From Notospermus geniculatus (Eukaryota; Nemertea; Pilidiophora; Heteronemertea; Lineidae): a DNA stretch of 64,000 nucleotides. Shown piece after piece: positions 43,740-54,382 of this stretch. The translations under genes were made by a program, and so were the position numbers. The DNA lies in assembly GCA_002633025.1 (NCBI GenBank), contig NMRB01000272.1, forward strand, positions 182,122-246,121, written 5' to 3'. A model generated the notes under the pieces. It had not been told where the DNA came from. It saw only the letters and a program-made list of their open reading frames with translations, and made no database searches. Each line of letters opens with the position of its first letter. The stretch's first letter is position 1.

Positions 43740-44190
43740 AGTGTCTCCCTCCAAGTGGCTCTGTCTTTCCCAAACCGGTCGGAGACTGCAGCACAAACAC
43801 ATCTCAAGCCAATTCAGTTGGATCCGGGTTGGATAAGTGTCTCCCTCCAAGTGGTTCTGTTCTTCCAGAACCGGTCGGAGACTGCAGCATGAACACATCT
43901 CAAGCCAATTCAGTTGGATCCGGGTTGGATAGTGTCTCTCTCCAAGTGGTTCTGTCCTTCCAGAATCGGTCGGAGACTGCGGCACGAACACATCTCAAGC
44001 CAATTCAGTTGGATCCGGTTTGGATAGTGGCTCTGTCCTTCCCGAACCGGTCGGCGACTGCAGCACGAACACATCTCAAGCCAATTCAGTTGGATCCGGT
44101 TTGGATAGTGGCTCTGTCCTACCCGAACCGGTCGGCGACTGCAGCACGAACACATCTCAAGCCAATTCGGTTGGAGCTGTTTGGATTTCG
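43740..44190 (+). repeat. ~95-bp tandem array, five units
   Basis: Units start at 43740, 43836, 43931, 44026 and 44106 (spacing 96, 95, 95, 80). Each has CCGGTCGGAGACTGC or CCGGTCGGCGACTGC, CACGAACACATCTCAAGCC and TTGGATCCGG. Units 4 and 5 share a 15-base deletion, so they are the youngest duplicates. Both strands stay open across the array (for example THLKPIQLDPVWI repeats), which is a periodicity effect rather than evidence of a gene. Confidence 0.92.
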
Positions 44191-45292
44191 TTCTTCACAG
44201 CGAAAATCATTGTAACTGATCATGGAGCTGTTGAAGTCGGCGTCAACCACTTTCTTGTAAAAAGGGCTAAGTACTAGAATTCTTGAAGAAAAATCTGCTA
44301 CTCTGATGAAGGGCACCAAGGTAAAAGGAAAGGGAAGCAATTGCCTTCGATGTCCCTGTGAAATTTGAGCCTGGCCCCTAATTGGTTTGCTGAATCGCAG
44401 TGACTTACATGTACATTACATGTACATGTACATGGTCACTGTTCGTTGACTTCAGTTCCTTCATCACCTTTTTGACCTTCAGTGTGCCAAACTATAGCTC
44501 CATGGGTCTTCAGATAGAATATCATTAGTAAGAAATGGAATTCTCATTTCAGCTTTGGACAAGATCACTTATGCGGTGCTATCATTAGCCAGCATATCTG
44601 CATCTGTCTGCCACGTCTCACTCTCAGCCCAATCTCTATCGATTTATCCATTTTGGTGACTGTGGCCAGTGAAAGATAAAATATTAGCAATCTGTGGTCA
44701 ATACAGCCATAGTGTGAATGTTATCCATCAGGCTAACTACACGTTGGTGATATTGTCGATACCTCATTCAACATGCATTGTCAGAAGATTCCATACTTCT
44801 TGTAATTTTGTTCCTGTCTATTGATAAATGGGGTGTAAATCCAACCATTCAAACATAGCTGTCGATCAGTTCACATTCTCCCGCAGTACAAAATCTTAGT
44901 TCTTTTGTTCAATGATGTCGGTTCCAAAAATTCAAAATGTTTTAACTTCCGTCAGAAGAATTTCCAGAATGACAACAAAGTTTGCATGCTACCGCGATCT
45001 AGATACATCGGCAAATTTTATACCAAAATTTCCACACTATCCCATTTGGTCCCTCACAAGGGCAGAGAATTTTTGACATCTTATAATTTCATTCAGCAGG
45101 CAAAGGTATGAAGCCCACTGTCATGACCATGACATTACACCTGTATCACCAGGAAACATGCCGTAGAAGGGATTCACAGCGTAGTCGTGAAAGATTTGGC
45201 CAGATAGGTATCCTAAATAAACAGCCGGTTTATACGGGTATCGGCGAGCACCGAAGGCACTGCCCGAGGGTGGGGGATCTGGGTGGTGGTGG
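44191..45292. other. Unannotated stretch
   Basis: TACATGTACATGTACATGG at 44413-44431 is a run of the palindrome common in this genome. A 68-codon frame at 44905 has no recognised motif. Confidence 0.4.
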
Positions 45293-46075
45293 CCATCTTG
45301 AATTCGGTTTCTATCAGTTAACTTGAGAATGCTTTGAGTAATCAACTTGAAATTGTTTGTGAGGGTGTCTCTATCAGGGGAAGGTTCCTTTCGATGACCA
45401 GCACTGCCGCCCATCCAAGATAGTGGCTATGGCGGCCATCTTGAATTTGGTTTCTGTCAAAGTAACTTGAGAACGCTTTGAGTGGTCAACCTGAAATTTT
45501 TTGTGAGTGTTTGTCTCTATGGGGAGAAGGTTCATTTCGATGACCAGCACCACTGCTCATCCAAGATGGCGACCATCTTCAATTCTGTTTCCATCAATTA
45601 ACTTGAGAACTTGAGTGATCAACCTGAAATTATTTGTGAGGGCTTAATTGTCTCTATGAGGGGAAGGAAAAATCCTTTCGATGACCAGCACTTCGCCCAT
45701 CCAAGATGGTGGCTAGGTGGCCATCTTGAATTCGGTTTCAGTCAAATTAACTTGAGAACGCTTTGAGTGATCAACCTGAAATTTTTTGTGAGGGTTTGTC
45801 TCTATGGGGAGAAGGTTCCTTTCAATCACCAGCCCTGCCGACCATCCAAGATTGTGACTGTGGTGGCCATTTTGAGTTCCGTTTCTGTCAATTTTAACTT
45901 GACAACTCTTTGAGCAATCGACCTGAAATTTTTGGTGAGGATTTGTCCCTATTACAGGAAAGGTTACTGTCGATGGCAAGCTCCACTCCACATCCAAGAT
46001 GGCGGCTTTTGTGGTCTTGATTTCGATTTCCATCAAAATCTTGTCTCTTTGAGGGGAAGGTTCCCTTTTAAAGAC
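45293..46075 (-). repeat. ~145-bp tandem array with AAGATGGCGG words
   Basis: Units start with (T)CCATCTTGAATT near 45293, 45436, 45572, 45721, 45867 and ~46013. Each has AACTTGAGAACGCTTTGAG, GATCAACCTGAAATT, TCTCTATGGGGAGAAGG and CCATCCAAGATGG. The AAGATGGCGGC word (45565, 46005) matches the YY1 consensus. The right edge is interrupted by the MITE at 46079. Confidence 0.88.
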
Positions 46076-46078
46076 CAG

Positions 46079-46234
46079 GGGCCGGTTGCACAAAACTCAT
46101 GTTAGCGCTAACATGGTGTTAGCGCTAACTTTTATGTTAGATGACGTCAAAATCCATTGTCATTTTACGTCATTTAACATGATGTTAGCACTAACATCAT
46201 GTTAGCGCTAACATGAGTTTTGTGCAACCCAGCC
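46079..46234. mobile_element. 156-bp MITE inserted in the tandem array
   Basis: GGGCCGGTTGCACAAAACTC at the left and GAGTTTTGTGCAACCCAGCC at the right; the arms continue as ATGTTAGCGCTAACAT. The host unit reads GACCAGCACCACTGCT uninterrupted at 45542-45557; here it is split with CAG on both sides (46076-46078, 46235-46237), giving a 3-bp duplication. Confidence 0.85.
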
Positions 46235-46340
46235 CAGCACCACTGCTTCCCCATGTACTGCTTGGGCCATGCCCACTAACAGTCGGGGGCATATGCCACA
46301 CTTTGCATTGCTCTTGTGGTCCTTTGATTTTCATCGATGT

Positions 46341-46478
46341 TCCAAAGTGGACCTTAGAGTTAAGGTTGCTTCTACAGGGTGTGCCAGAGAATGTGTCCCT
46401 CGAACAATAGCATTTCTATTGTCTCCCTATTGTTCGAGGGACACTTTCTGTGGCCCACCCTGTAGAATACGGGCCTTG
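46341..46478 (+). repeat. Right-end fragment of foldback D, split by a MITE
   Basis: CCAAAGTGGACCTTAGAG through TTCTA and, after the MITE, GAATACGGGCC match 13801-13842. It supplies the empty/filled pair used to delimit the MITE at 46375-46462. Confidence 0.8.
46375..46462. mobile_element. 88-bp Tc1/mariner-like MITE, TA target
   Basis: CAGGGTGTGCCAGAGAATGT mirrored by the right end ACTTTCTGTGGCCCACCCTG; TA on both sides (46373-46374, 46463-46464). The empty site is CTTCTAGAATACGG at 13825-13838. The hairpin centre is CTATTGTCTCC. The CAGGGTG tip is the same as that of the mariner relic at 13885. Confidence 0.92.
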
Positions 46479-46918
46479 ATTTTTTTAAGGGTGCAGGTAC
46501 AGAAAGGTACCCTCAACTTCTCAGGGGACAGATTCCATACCATCATCATTCCTATATATTTTAGGTGCACTCTGGTGGAGAATCTAAACATATTGGCTAC
46601 AAATTAAAGCTCTGATAAGCTTTGTATGGGCATCATATCATGCATTTAGAAAACACCCTGCTTCATACATGTACATGTAGTTACCAGTATTACCAGTATA
46701 CATGATCCAACTTTTTCATGGCTTTTTGGTTCTACAAGAGAAAAATTGGCCACCTGTTTGGGGTCTAATTACCCCCACATACACAGCACTTGCACTTTAC
46801 AGAAACTACCACTGCCATTATTGATATTATTGACGGTTTAACTTTCACTTGCTTGGAGCTAAAAAAGTATTTGTATTTGATCTCTTGAAGGTAAATTACA
46901 CCAGACTTCATGCATGTA

Positions 46919-47096
46919 CAGTGGAACCTCGCTATTAGGGACACATACGGGCCTGGTAGATGGTGTCCTTAATTGAGAGGTCTCCTGATTATAGAGGTAA
47001 AAATGAATAGGAATGATCAATATTTCGGATTGAACTTCGGTGTCCTTAAGGGAGGTGTTCTTCTGGCGGAGGTGTCCGTTAAGGGAGGTTCCAGTG
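46919..47096. mobile_element. 178-bp pogo/Tc1-like MITE
   Basis: CAGTGGAACCTCGCTATT at the left and GAGGTTCCAGTG at the right, TA on both sides. TGTCCTTAAGGGAGGT repeats at 47040-47087 resemble the subterminal words of pogo-like MITEs in other animals. Confidence 0.78.
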
Positions 47097-47108
47097 TATT
47101 ATAATGTA

Positions 47109-48187
47109 CACTCATCCCAAAAAATAAATGGACAGTGGTTTTTTAACTCTGTACAGGAAGTGATGCATAATTTTGGGGTCTTGCTCAGATATATGGTCCT
47201 ACAACATCTCTTGTATATGTCCAAGAGCAAATTTTAAGGAAAAAATTAAAATATCGTGAAATTATCACTGTTTCAAAATATCATTGAAAATGAGATTTTT
47301 GAAATATTGAAGTTTTTCATAAAAAACAAATTTATCATGAATCTATGAAGAGTTCTAAGACTCATGGTGAAGAAATTACTGAAAAATATTTGCCCTATTC
47401 TGTGTTATTCAAGGAATTATGCATGAAAAACGGGACACTTTTCAACACAATTTAAAGAAAAAGTTTAATATCTCTGTGACCGATGGTAATATAGTTACCG
47501 AATCTTGGTCAATCTTAATCTTCAGGAGCCTGATAGCCTAGTGGTTATCACGTCCGCTTAGCAAGCGGCAGGTCCCGGGTTCGAATCCAGCCCGGGCCAT
47601 ATGCGATTTCATTCCCGGCTCTTCACGTCTGTCGCATGGGACAGTAAGCCGTGGTGCCTTGTACCTTGTGTCTTTGCAAGGGCAAGTAAAAGACGCCATC
47701 CAAGTGAGGAACATGAGTAGCTTGAGATGGCCTCCTCCGTACTTACCAGGGCCAATAATGCTATAGCGTCGGCCCTGACGGAAAAATCAAATACAAATAC
47801 AAATTAATCTTTTAGTGAAGGTTAACACCTCAACCCAAAATTTCGTGAAAAATCTCAAATTTCAGATTTTTGATATTTTCGATAATCTCAAATATCATCA
47901 AACTAAGCCAAGATTTTCAAACACGTTCTTCACCATATTTCTTAGAATTTTCCATAGATTACTTGAAAAGTCATTTCTGGTAAAAAATGTTAAGATTTCA
48001 AAAATCTCAATCTTGATGATATTTTAAAATAGTGATATTTTCATGATAATTAATTTTTTTCCATGAAATTTCCTGTCTGACATACAGAGATGTTCAAGGG
48101 CCAGGTATCAAAGCTGCAACCCCATCGTGTGCATACCTCAGCAACTGAAGACAAAAACTTATGTCCATTTATTTTTTGGGATGAGTG
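47109..48187. mobile_element. 1.08-kb mariner-like foldback, CACTCATCCC ends
   Basis: CACTCATCCCAAAAAATAAA at the left and TTTATTTTTTGGGATGAGTG at the right; TA on both sides (47107-47108, 48188-48189). AT-rich inner arms mirror each other (AATATCGTGAAATTATCACT region with 48020-48050). A SINE (47523-47803) is nested inside. No transposase. Confidence 0.85.
47523..47803 (+). mobile_element. tRNA-derived SINE with 8-bp target duplication
   Basis: A box TAGCCTAGTGGTTA, anticodon position AGC in CGCTTAGCAAGCGG, B box GGGTTCGAATCC, then a non-tRNA body (CATTCCCGGCTCTTCACG, GAGATGGCCTCCTCCG) and an AAATACAAATACAAA tail. TTAATCTT occurs on both sides (47515-47522, 47804-47811). It is a different family from the SINE at 15568. 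Confidence 0.92.
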
Positions 48188-48489
48188 TACATGTACTTCT
48201 TGTACATTGTCATTACATGTATGTATGTTTTATCAAAATATGTTGCTTTGACTATCTCTAAGAGTAATTATAATCTATCTGACAATGCAGCTTGCAGAAA
48301 TACCCCATTAGAAAGTAAAAACATGAACAGAAAAAACATCATCTGCAAGGTACATGTAGGCCTACATGGAAAGGTGAAATTTCACAGCTCATATTCGACA
48401 CTATTCGCTGGTTGATAGTGAAGAATCCTTAGTTTTCAAGGGCTGACACGAGTTTTACTCTATGTTGCAGAAGGTTTTCAGTAACTGGT

Positions 48490-48931
48490 CATGACTGTTA
48501 CAAGTAATGCATTTCATGGTATTGATTTAACTGGGTCAATTTGACGCGCCATCTTACGGTGTTCCCAACGGCGCAACGTCATTTGCCAGTTCACCACGAT
48601 CACGCATCTGTTCACGTGAACAGCTGGTGAAAATAGCCAGCTGACCAATCATCGGGCTTCGATACTTGCTGACCTGGGAACCCTCATTACTAATTCATTT
48701 GTGCACAGTTTGAGCCAGTCAGAGCTTGAGATGATTCATTATGATCGGATCGAGCGGCCTTCATGATTTTTCGTGAACGGCGGTGGTTTTAACACCGATG
48801 GGCCTGAAAGTGAGGGTGTTATTTTCCCGCCAAAATTAGTGCGCCGTGGCGACCAACGTGACCAAAATACTCGGTTTTAACCGTAGCATGTGTGTTTGAT
48901 CAAAAAAATCGAATGTAACTTGGTAGAGCAA
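48490..48931 (+). repeat. Dispersed repeat, left part of split copy
   Basis: GACTGTTACAAGTAATGCAT through ATCGAATGTA matches 61147-61576 closely. It resumes after the 48932-50100 element with AATAATCGATTACCGTC (50107-50190), as in 61591-61680. In the other copy it lies inside a PIF/Harbinger-like element. Confidence 0.85.
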
Positions 48932-50100
48932 CCCCATACAAAAAAGTAACCGGGATCCCGGCGGGATCCCAGCTGGGATCCCGGTGGGATCCCGCCTGGG
49001 ATCCCACCGGGAATTTTAGGCGGGATTTTTGGGCGGGATAAAAGTGGGATCCCAGTTATAAGACCGGGATCCCGGCGGGATGAGCCCGGGATCCCGGTGG
49101 GATGAGACCGGGATCCCGGTGGGATGAGACCGGGATCCCGGTGGGATGAGACCGGGATCCCGGTGGGATGAGACCGGGATCCCGGTGGGACGAGACCGGG
49201 ATCCCGGTAGGGTGGGATAAGACTGGGATCCCGGTCAGACAAACCGTCAATAAGTGATCCACCAGTAGAGTAGGCCTACTTATAGGCCTAGGCCAAATTT
49301 TTTTTTAAATCAGCAATTTTGGAGCGTACAGGCAGACTGCATCACATAGGCCTAAATATAGGCTTATATTGTACATAGCATTGTGTGATTGCAGGTTTTA
49401 AAACATGCTGCACAAAAAGTAGGGGCCTAATGTACATTCACTGTACATTCAGTGTTTGTTATTAGGCCTAGGCCTACTTTGTGGGGAAAAATGGCCTTCT
49501 TTGGCAAGGTATCTAGGCCTAGGCCTAGCTACATGGCCTATTTGCCATGTAGGTAGACCTAGATACCAGCCAAAGTCTGCCATTTTTTCCCAGAAGGTAG
49601 GCCTAATAAAAACACTGAATGTACAGTGAATGTACACCATTGATATACTGCATGTTTTAAAGCCTGCAATTAAACAAAACTTCCATGAAAAGAAGGGCCT
49701 AGGCCTAAGTCTGCAATACCTACCAATCACAGTCATTCTTCCCTTCCACTTTACAAGGGCAGATTCAGAGACAGGCCCCTAATCAGTTGGAAATACGACA
49801 GAAAACCCAGAGCTTCAATGCAGCAACAGAACTCAAAATTTGAAAATGGAGGGAAAATGAAAACGAGGCTCCTTTGTCCCAAAACCGGGATCCCAGTGTA
49901 ACCGGGATCCCGGTTACACCGGGATCCCGCTGGGATCCCAGTTAGACTGGGATCCCAGTGGGATCCCGGTGGGATACCACTTTCCCTTGATTACAGCCAA
50001 CTGGGATCCCGGCGGGATGTCTGAATCCCACCGGGATATGCATATCCCACCGGGATCCCGGTGGGATCCCGGTTTTATCCCAGTTACTTTTTCTATGGGG
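48932..50100. mobile_element. 1.17-kb foldback built of GGGATCCCGG repeats
   Basis: CCCCATACAAAAAAGTAAC at the left and GTTACTTTTTCTATGGGG at the right. The empty counterpart is at 61576-61592 (GTAGAGAAAAGCCAATAA). The arms carry GGGATCCCGGTGGGATCCC units, and a nested hairpin (49390-49665) of TAGGCCTA-rich sequence forms the centre. The probable duplication is AGAGCAA/AAAGCAA (7 bp, one mismatch). No coding capacity. Confidence 0.88.
49060..49235. repeat. 22-bp minisatellite CCGGGATCCCGGTGGGATGAGA
   Basis: About eight near-identical 22-bp units within the left arm of the 48932-50100 element, each containing the BamHI palindrome GGATCC. The right arm has only scattered units, so the array expanded after the element formed. 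The minus-strand frame (GIPVSSHRDPGLIPPGSR-like) is repeat-driven. Confidence 0.9.
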
Positions 50101-50481
50101 AAAGCAAATAATCGATTACCGTCATCACCTTTGAAAAACGTATAGGCAATATCGAAATGGTTCCAGAGTCGCGAATTGCACTGTTTGGTGGTAGGGTACC
50201 CTGTTTACAGTAGCTTTGTCTATGGGGTGAAAAACTTGCCCCTGATTCCCATCCAGTAGCCAATCATCTGCTTTCGGTAAAATGACGCAAGAGACATCTG
50301 AGTGTAGCTGGCAGAACTAAAACCACCGATGAACGGCTGCCCACAGCTTTTTTCGGGGACGCCATCATTTCAGATTTACTGCCCCCTGGCAGTTTTTGAG
50401 CTAATCAAATGGGGTATACAGGGTTCTGCTGCTGCTGGTCGGCGCTCAGGACCCAGAAATGCCGACCGGCACTCCGCCTAA

Positions 50482-51168
50482 AGCCCCCTTCACACCAGCA
50501 TCCTGACTAAGCCCCGATCTATTTCTGACCAAAATTGCCCCCAGAGCGTGGTGGTCGGAAAGAATCGTGCAACTTTTTGCACTGATCGTGGGTTCGTTCA
50601 ATCCCCGATGCAGGGCCGTTCTATCCTCGCTTTATATGATTAAGGCCGGATCTTTTCAAGACGCTTTTACGCTGTGATATGCGATCAAACGCCGATGCTT
50701 ACGCTTAAAGCACGCGCTAACCGCACTCTGTCCCCGATCGCGCCGCTCAAGATAAGACGCTTTTCCACTTTCCACGCTCAACGCACGAGCTTATCCGAAC
50801 CGATCATCGGGGCAAGCGTATCTACAGCGGGAGAACGTCTTGGGTAGAGCGTGAAAATCAACGTAGGATCAACCCAGGACTATCCTGACCGGCACAGGAC
50901 AAATATACGCTGAACCTACGATCTCCCAGCTCTGTCCCAGTTCAACTCACGATCTTGATCCATCCCCGATCATCCCCGCTATTTTTGGGATGGTTTAAAA
51001 TTCTTTCCCGCTCTCTCCCGCTCTCCATGATCTACCTGATCAACTCAGGACCTTACGCTGTATCAGACCAAGGCCCGATCCACCCCGACCTTCCCCGACG
51101 TGGCCAATTTTCCGGAGTGGGGATGATGATGATCGGGCCTTTGTCGGGACGTTGGTGTGAAGGGGGCT
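50482..51168. mobile_element. 687-bp PIF/Harbinger-like element
   Basis: AGCCCCCTTCACACCAGC at the left and GTTGGTGTGAAGGGGGCT at the right; TAA outside both (50479-50481, 51169-51171). The interior is rich in CCCCGATC words (50510-51110). The longest frame inside is not transposase-like. The tip is nearly identical to that at 60700-62060. Confidence 0.9.
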
Positions 51169-51204
51169 TAAAAAGAGTATTTTCCGACGAGCACTATTTT
51201 TAAA

Positions 51205-51420
51205 GGACCACGGTATGCAATCTCGAATGGGTAATTTGACTGCCGACGTAGAGGGAGCCACCTAGTGGCAGCAACACGAACTACAAAAATGCATTACAAA
51301 ATGTACGTAGTAAATCGGGTCCATTCGCCAGCAACGTAGTTAGTCCCTGGATTGGAGAGTGGCGCGGTGGCGGCTGTCGAGAAAAAGTGGCAATACCGTC
51401 AAGGTGCTTTAAAAATACGT
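51205..51420 (+). repeat. Dispersed ~210-bp repeat, copy 2
   Basis: Inverted relative of 42345-42560 (CTGCCGACGTAGAGGGAG through GAGAAAAAGTGGCAATACC). Confidence 0.7.
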
Positions 51421-52313
51421 ACAGTAAATAATATGTAGAATTTCAATAAGGCCTAGGAGAAATCTGCCTATCTTCCACCCAGTCCCAGCCATGAGTGTTC
51501 CAAAATAAAGTTGTGCTAACCACGTGCAGACCGACCTGATCGTAGCGCGCCCTGGCAGACGATCCCTGTATTTGTTCCCATAGCATCCTTGATGGCCCAT
51601 GATGTCACCCTGGTGTGGTCATCATCATCATAATTTATGCAGATTGAGCGAGTGACCCGACCAACTAATAAACTGTGCCAGGAGAGATGTGCCCGCGCCA
51701 CACACACTTCCGAATTTCCTTTTTGTTCAGATTTACCAAATGCTTCCCTTGGGCACGCATGTCAGGGGCTTGGCGCACTCCAACCGGCACTCTTTCTTTC
51801 CTTTCTTTCTTAACGTCAGAGGAGTTATAACGCTGGAATAGACACGGGCCCTCCTCCCTCTAAGATGCCCCAGCAGCTTCCTCAAATCATGCTTCTGGAG
51901 AGGAATCCCATTGTGATTTGTGTCACAAAGACTTCTTTCTTCCCCCCTTGTCTTCATTCTTGCTCCCACTCCAGTACAGACTTCTCCCTCGTACACTGGC
52001 ACTCCAGAGAAAATGTGGACTGCTGGCGTTCTTGTTCTTTGGTTTCCTCAGATACCGGATGGAGCAGGTTAGCCAGTGTGTTAACTGAATATCTGCAAAA
52101 GATCTGGCGTTACCAGCAAGCCAATCGCCCCTTTTGTTGAATCTTATTCGGGTGTGCCCTGGGATGTACAGTACATACACCTCAATACGGGATTTTATAT
52201 TCTGTAGAATTGGAAACCACGTCTTCTTTCAGTCCTGGGCTGAAAACTGGGTAGTAAACAAGAAGCAGGACTTCGAAAAGAAGCCAAATCAGATAAACTG
52301 GCAAGACATTGAA
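51421..52313. other. Unannotated stretch
   Basis: Several frames overlap on both strands; none has a recognisable motif. No repeat boundary found. Confidence 0.4.
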
Positions 52314-52322
52314 TGATTCAAC

Positions 52323-53013
52323 GGTTAGTGATAAAACCCGGAATGAAACGAAACGAAATGAAATCATCGAAATGATCGAAATGGGCATGATCTGCATGAA
52401 TTTATATTCGTTTTGGCAAGTCTTATTGTAATATCGATATTTAGGTGGTTCACATAGAATCTGCTCCGACATTGACGCTTGGTTTATGCACCAACCGAAT
52501 GAGTGAAGAAAACACAGAAGAAACTGGCGGCAACTTGAGGAGCACCGAAGGGAATTTCGTACATGACGTGGGCTGGCAGCATTGCCCAATTATCTATGAT
52601 CATCCTACGCTAAATATAGAGCTCCCTGACATAACACTATGCATCGAAATAACCATCGAAATACATGTGTATGCTCTGCGTATTTACTAACGAGGAACAC
52701 GTATAGACTGCATACGGTCCAGTTGTGTTTTAGTGGTTTGGCTTAATTGGTCTCATTCGGCAATTTAGTACATTGGTACCACGATCCTCCGCTAGATGGA
52801 TCTAGTAATGGAGTTTGATGAAATCTATTTCATGTATTTGGCATTTTCTTTGGCATTCTGATTCTTAAACATCAATTTGATTTTGTGTGGTATGTTGAAA
52901 AAAACGTCAATTCAACTCGGCGTACGTTAATTCCCAATTTCCCTGCGAGTCCCATTTCGATCATTTCGATGATTTCATTTCGTTTCGTTTCATTCCGGGT
53001 TTTATCACTAACC
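52323..53013. mobile_element. 691-bp Mutator-like element, 9-bp target duplication
   Basis: The left 62 bp or so (GGTTAGTGATAAAACCCGG and on to ATGATCGAAATGGG, 52323-52385) are mirrored without a difference I can see by 52951-53013. TGATTCAAC stands immediately outside both ends (52314-52322, 53014-53022), a perfect 9-bp duplication characteristic of Mutator-like elements. Identical arms and an exact duplication point to a recent insertion. No transposase inside; an 81-codon frame at 52445 has no family match I know. Confidence 0.9.
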
Positions 53014-53022
53014 TGATTCAAC

Positions 53023-53566
53023 GGGATATTTTTCTTAACCTGTCCTATAATATTATGTTACGGGCCGGTATTCCAGCCGGTTCGGGTCTGACGGCATGGA
53101 AGTTAACGCTCTGGTTTAAAAGGGCTAAAATGAAAAAGCCGAAAGAAACTTTGCTGGAGAAATCCCACCCCGGAGGTTAAATTGGACTTCCACTTATGTA
53201 CACGAATAATAATCAATGGTGTTTCCATATTCTGTTGCTATGCATTTTGATACTCTCAATGATGGACCCATATGAATATCATACGTTCACAGCTCAGCAC
53301 TCAGCGTTAATATCAGCACTGTTATCTCACCAATAATTCATTCTGCAAATGGAGTGCATTGAATGTGACGAGATGGAATGAACAAAAGAACTGAGGAGCA
53401 ATTACTCATAATATGGTTCTTCTTACACCTTCTGTGACTTTATATTCATATTCAACACGAAGAAGTGCATGGCGGGTTGATTTCAACATCACAAGTGGAG
53501 TGGGTCTTAAATGTTGGTTGAGAATTTTTGAATAAAGGGTAAAATAATGCTGAAGGGATTTTGTCG
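53023..53566. other. Unannotated stretch
   Basis: No gene or repeat boundary seen. Confidence 0.4.
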
Positions 53567-53942
53567 TCCTTGGTACATATAAAGTGTACCTAGCTTCGAT
53601 GTCGTCAAGTGAAATTGTACCCTCGGTCCACTTTCTTGTTACAAACTGTACCCAGCTTCTGATTTAGAGACTCAGGGCGAGGTTGTCATTCCCATGTACG
53701 TGTGCATGTACGTGTCATGTGTGCATGGCCATGATGGGTGTGTCTGATCATGTGATATGGCAATAGTACCACCTGGCGGTGGATCGTCGAACCAACATAT
53801 GCTAATTCACGTGTCCGATGAGCTCTATGAGCTCATGCCTAGGTCTCTAAATCAGAACCTGGGTAGTTTGTAACAAGAAAGTGGACCCAGGGTACAATTT
53901 CACTTGACGACATCGAACCTGGGTACACTTTATGTGTCTCTG
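53567..53942. mobile_element. 376-bp foldback element
   Basis: GTACATATAAAGTGTACC through CTGATTTAGAGAC (to 53671) mirrors 53838-53942 (GTCTCTAAATCAGAAC through TACACTTTATGTGTC). The centre has CATGTACGTGTGCATGTACG. Its right arm is included in the 180-bp duplication described next. Confidence 0.8.
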
Positions 53943-54041
53943 TCATCAACACACAGTTGCCTGAGCATGCTCTCTCAGTCCAACCATCTGTATGTGAGGC
54001 CTGGCAATGTGATTACAAAGTTACTTTGGTAGAGTGTACAC
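53862..54041 (+). repeat. 180-bp exact direct duplication, copy 1
   Basis: Matches 54203-54382 with no difference seen, from GGTAGTTTGTAACAAG to TAGAGTGTACAC. It is followed at once by a single N (54042). I interpret it as an assembly duplicate rather than a biological repeat. Confidence 0.9.
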
Positions 54042-54042
54042 N

Positions 54043-54202
54043 TGGTGAAATATTCCGGTGTCATCACCAAGATCAATACCTTTAATCTGACACCGAAAGT
54101 GTAAGAAAATATGGTGTATTTTCGATGTTATCAAACAATACATGCAGAAATCCTGAATTGAGCGAAAATCCGAGTTGAACCTTTATGGTTTGATTCCTTT
54201 AT
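54043..54202. mobile_element. Partial TIR element of the CATAAAGGAATC family
   Basis: Its right end GAACCTTTATGGTTTGATTC, CTTTATG matches the ends of the element at 2894-3371. The left part is cut at the N. It lies between the two copies of the 180-bp duplication. Confidence 0.7.
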
Positions 54203-54382
54203 GGTAGTTTGTAACAAGAAAGTGGACCCAGGGTACAATTTCACTTGACGACATCGAACCTGGGTACACTTTATGTGTCTCTGTCATCAACACACAGTTG
54301 CCTGAGCATGCTCTCTCAGTCCAACCATCTGTATGTGAGGCCTGGCAATGTGATTACAAAGTTACTTTGGTAGAGTGTACAC
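54203..54382 (+). repeat. 180-bp exact direct duplication, copy 2
   Basis: Second copy, continuing into unique sequence at 54383. The 98-codon frame at 54298-54594 (ends in SSRSFKPLPTTLPSL) starts inside it and has no recognised family. Confidence 0.9.

Noticed and set aside
43829-44215. 128-codon plus-strand repeat-containing frame
   Set aside because: Driven by a ~95-bp tandem array that is open on the opposite strand too; no start context or family resemblance.
48877-49262. Minus-strand GIP/SHRDPG repeat protein frames
   Set aside because: Product of the 22-bp GGGATCCCGG minisatellite within a foldback element.
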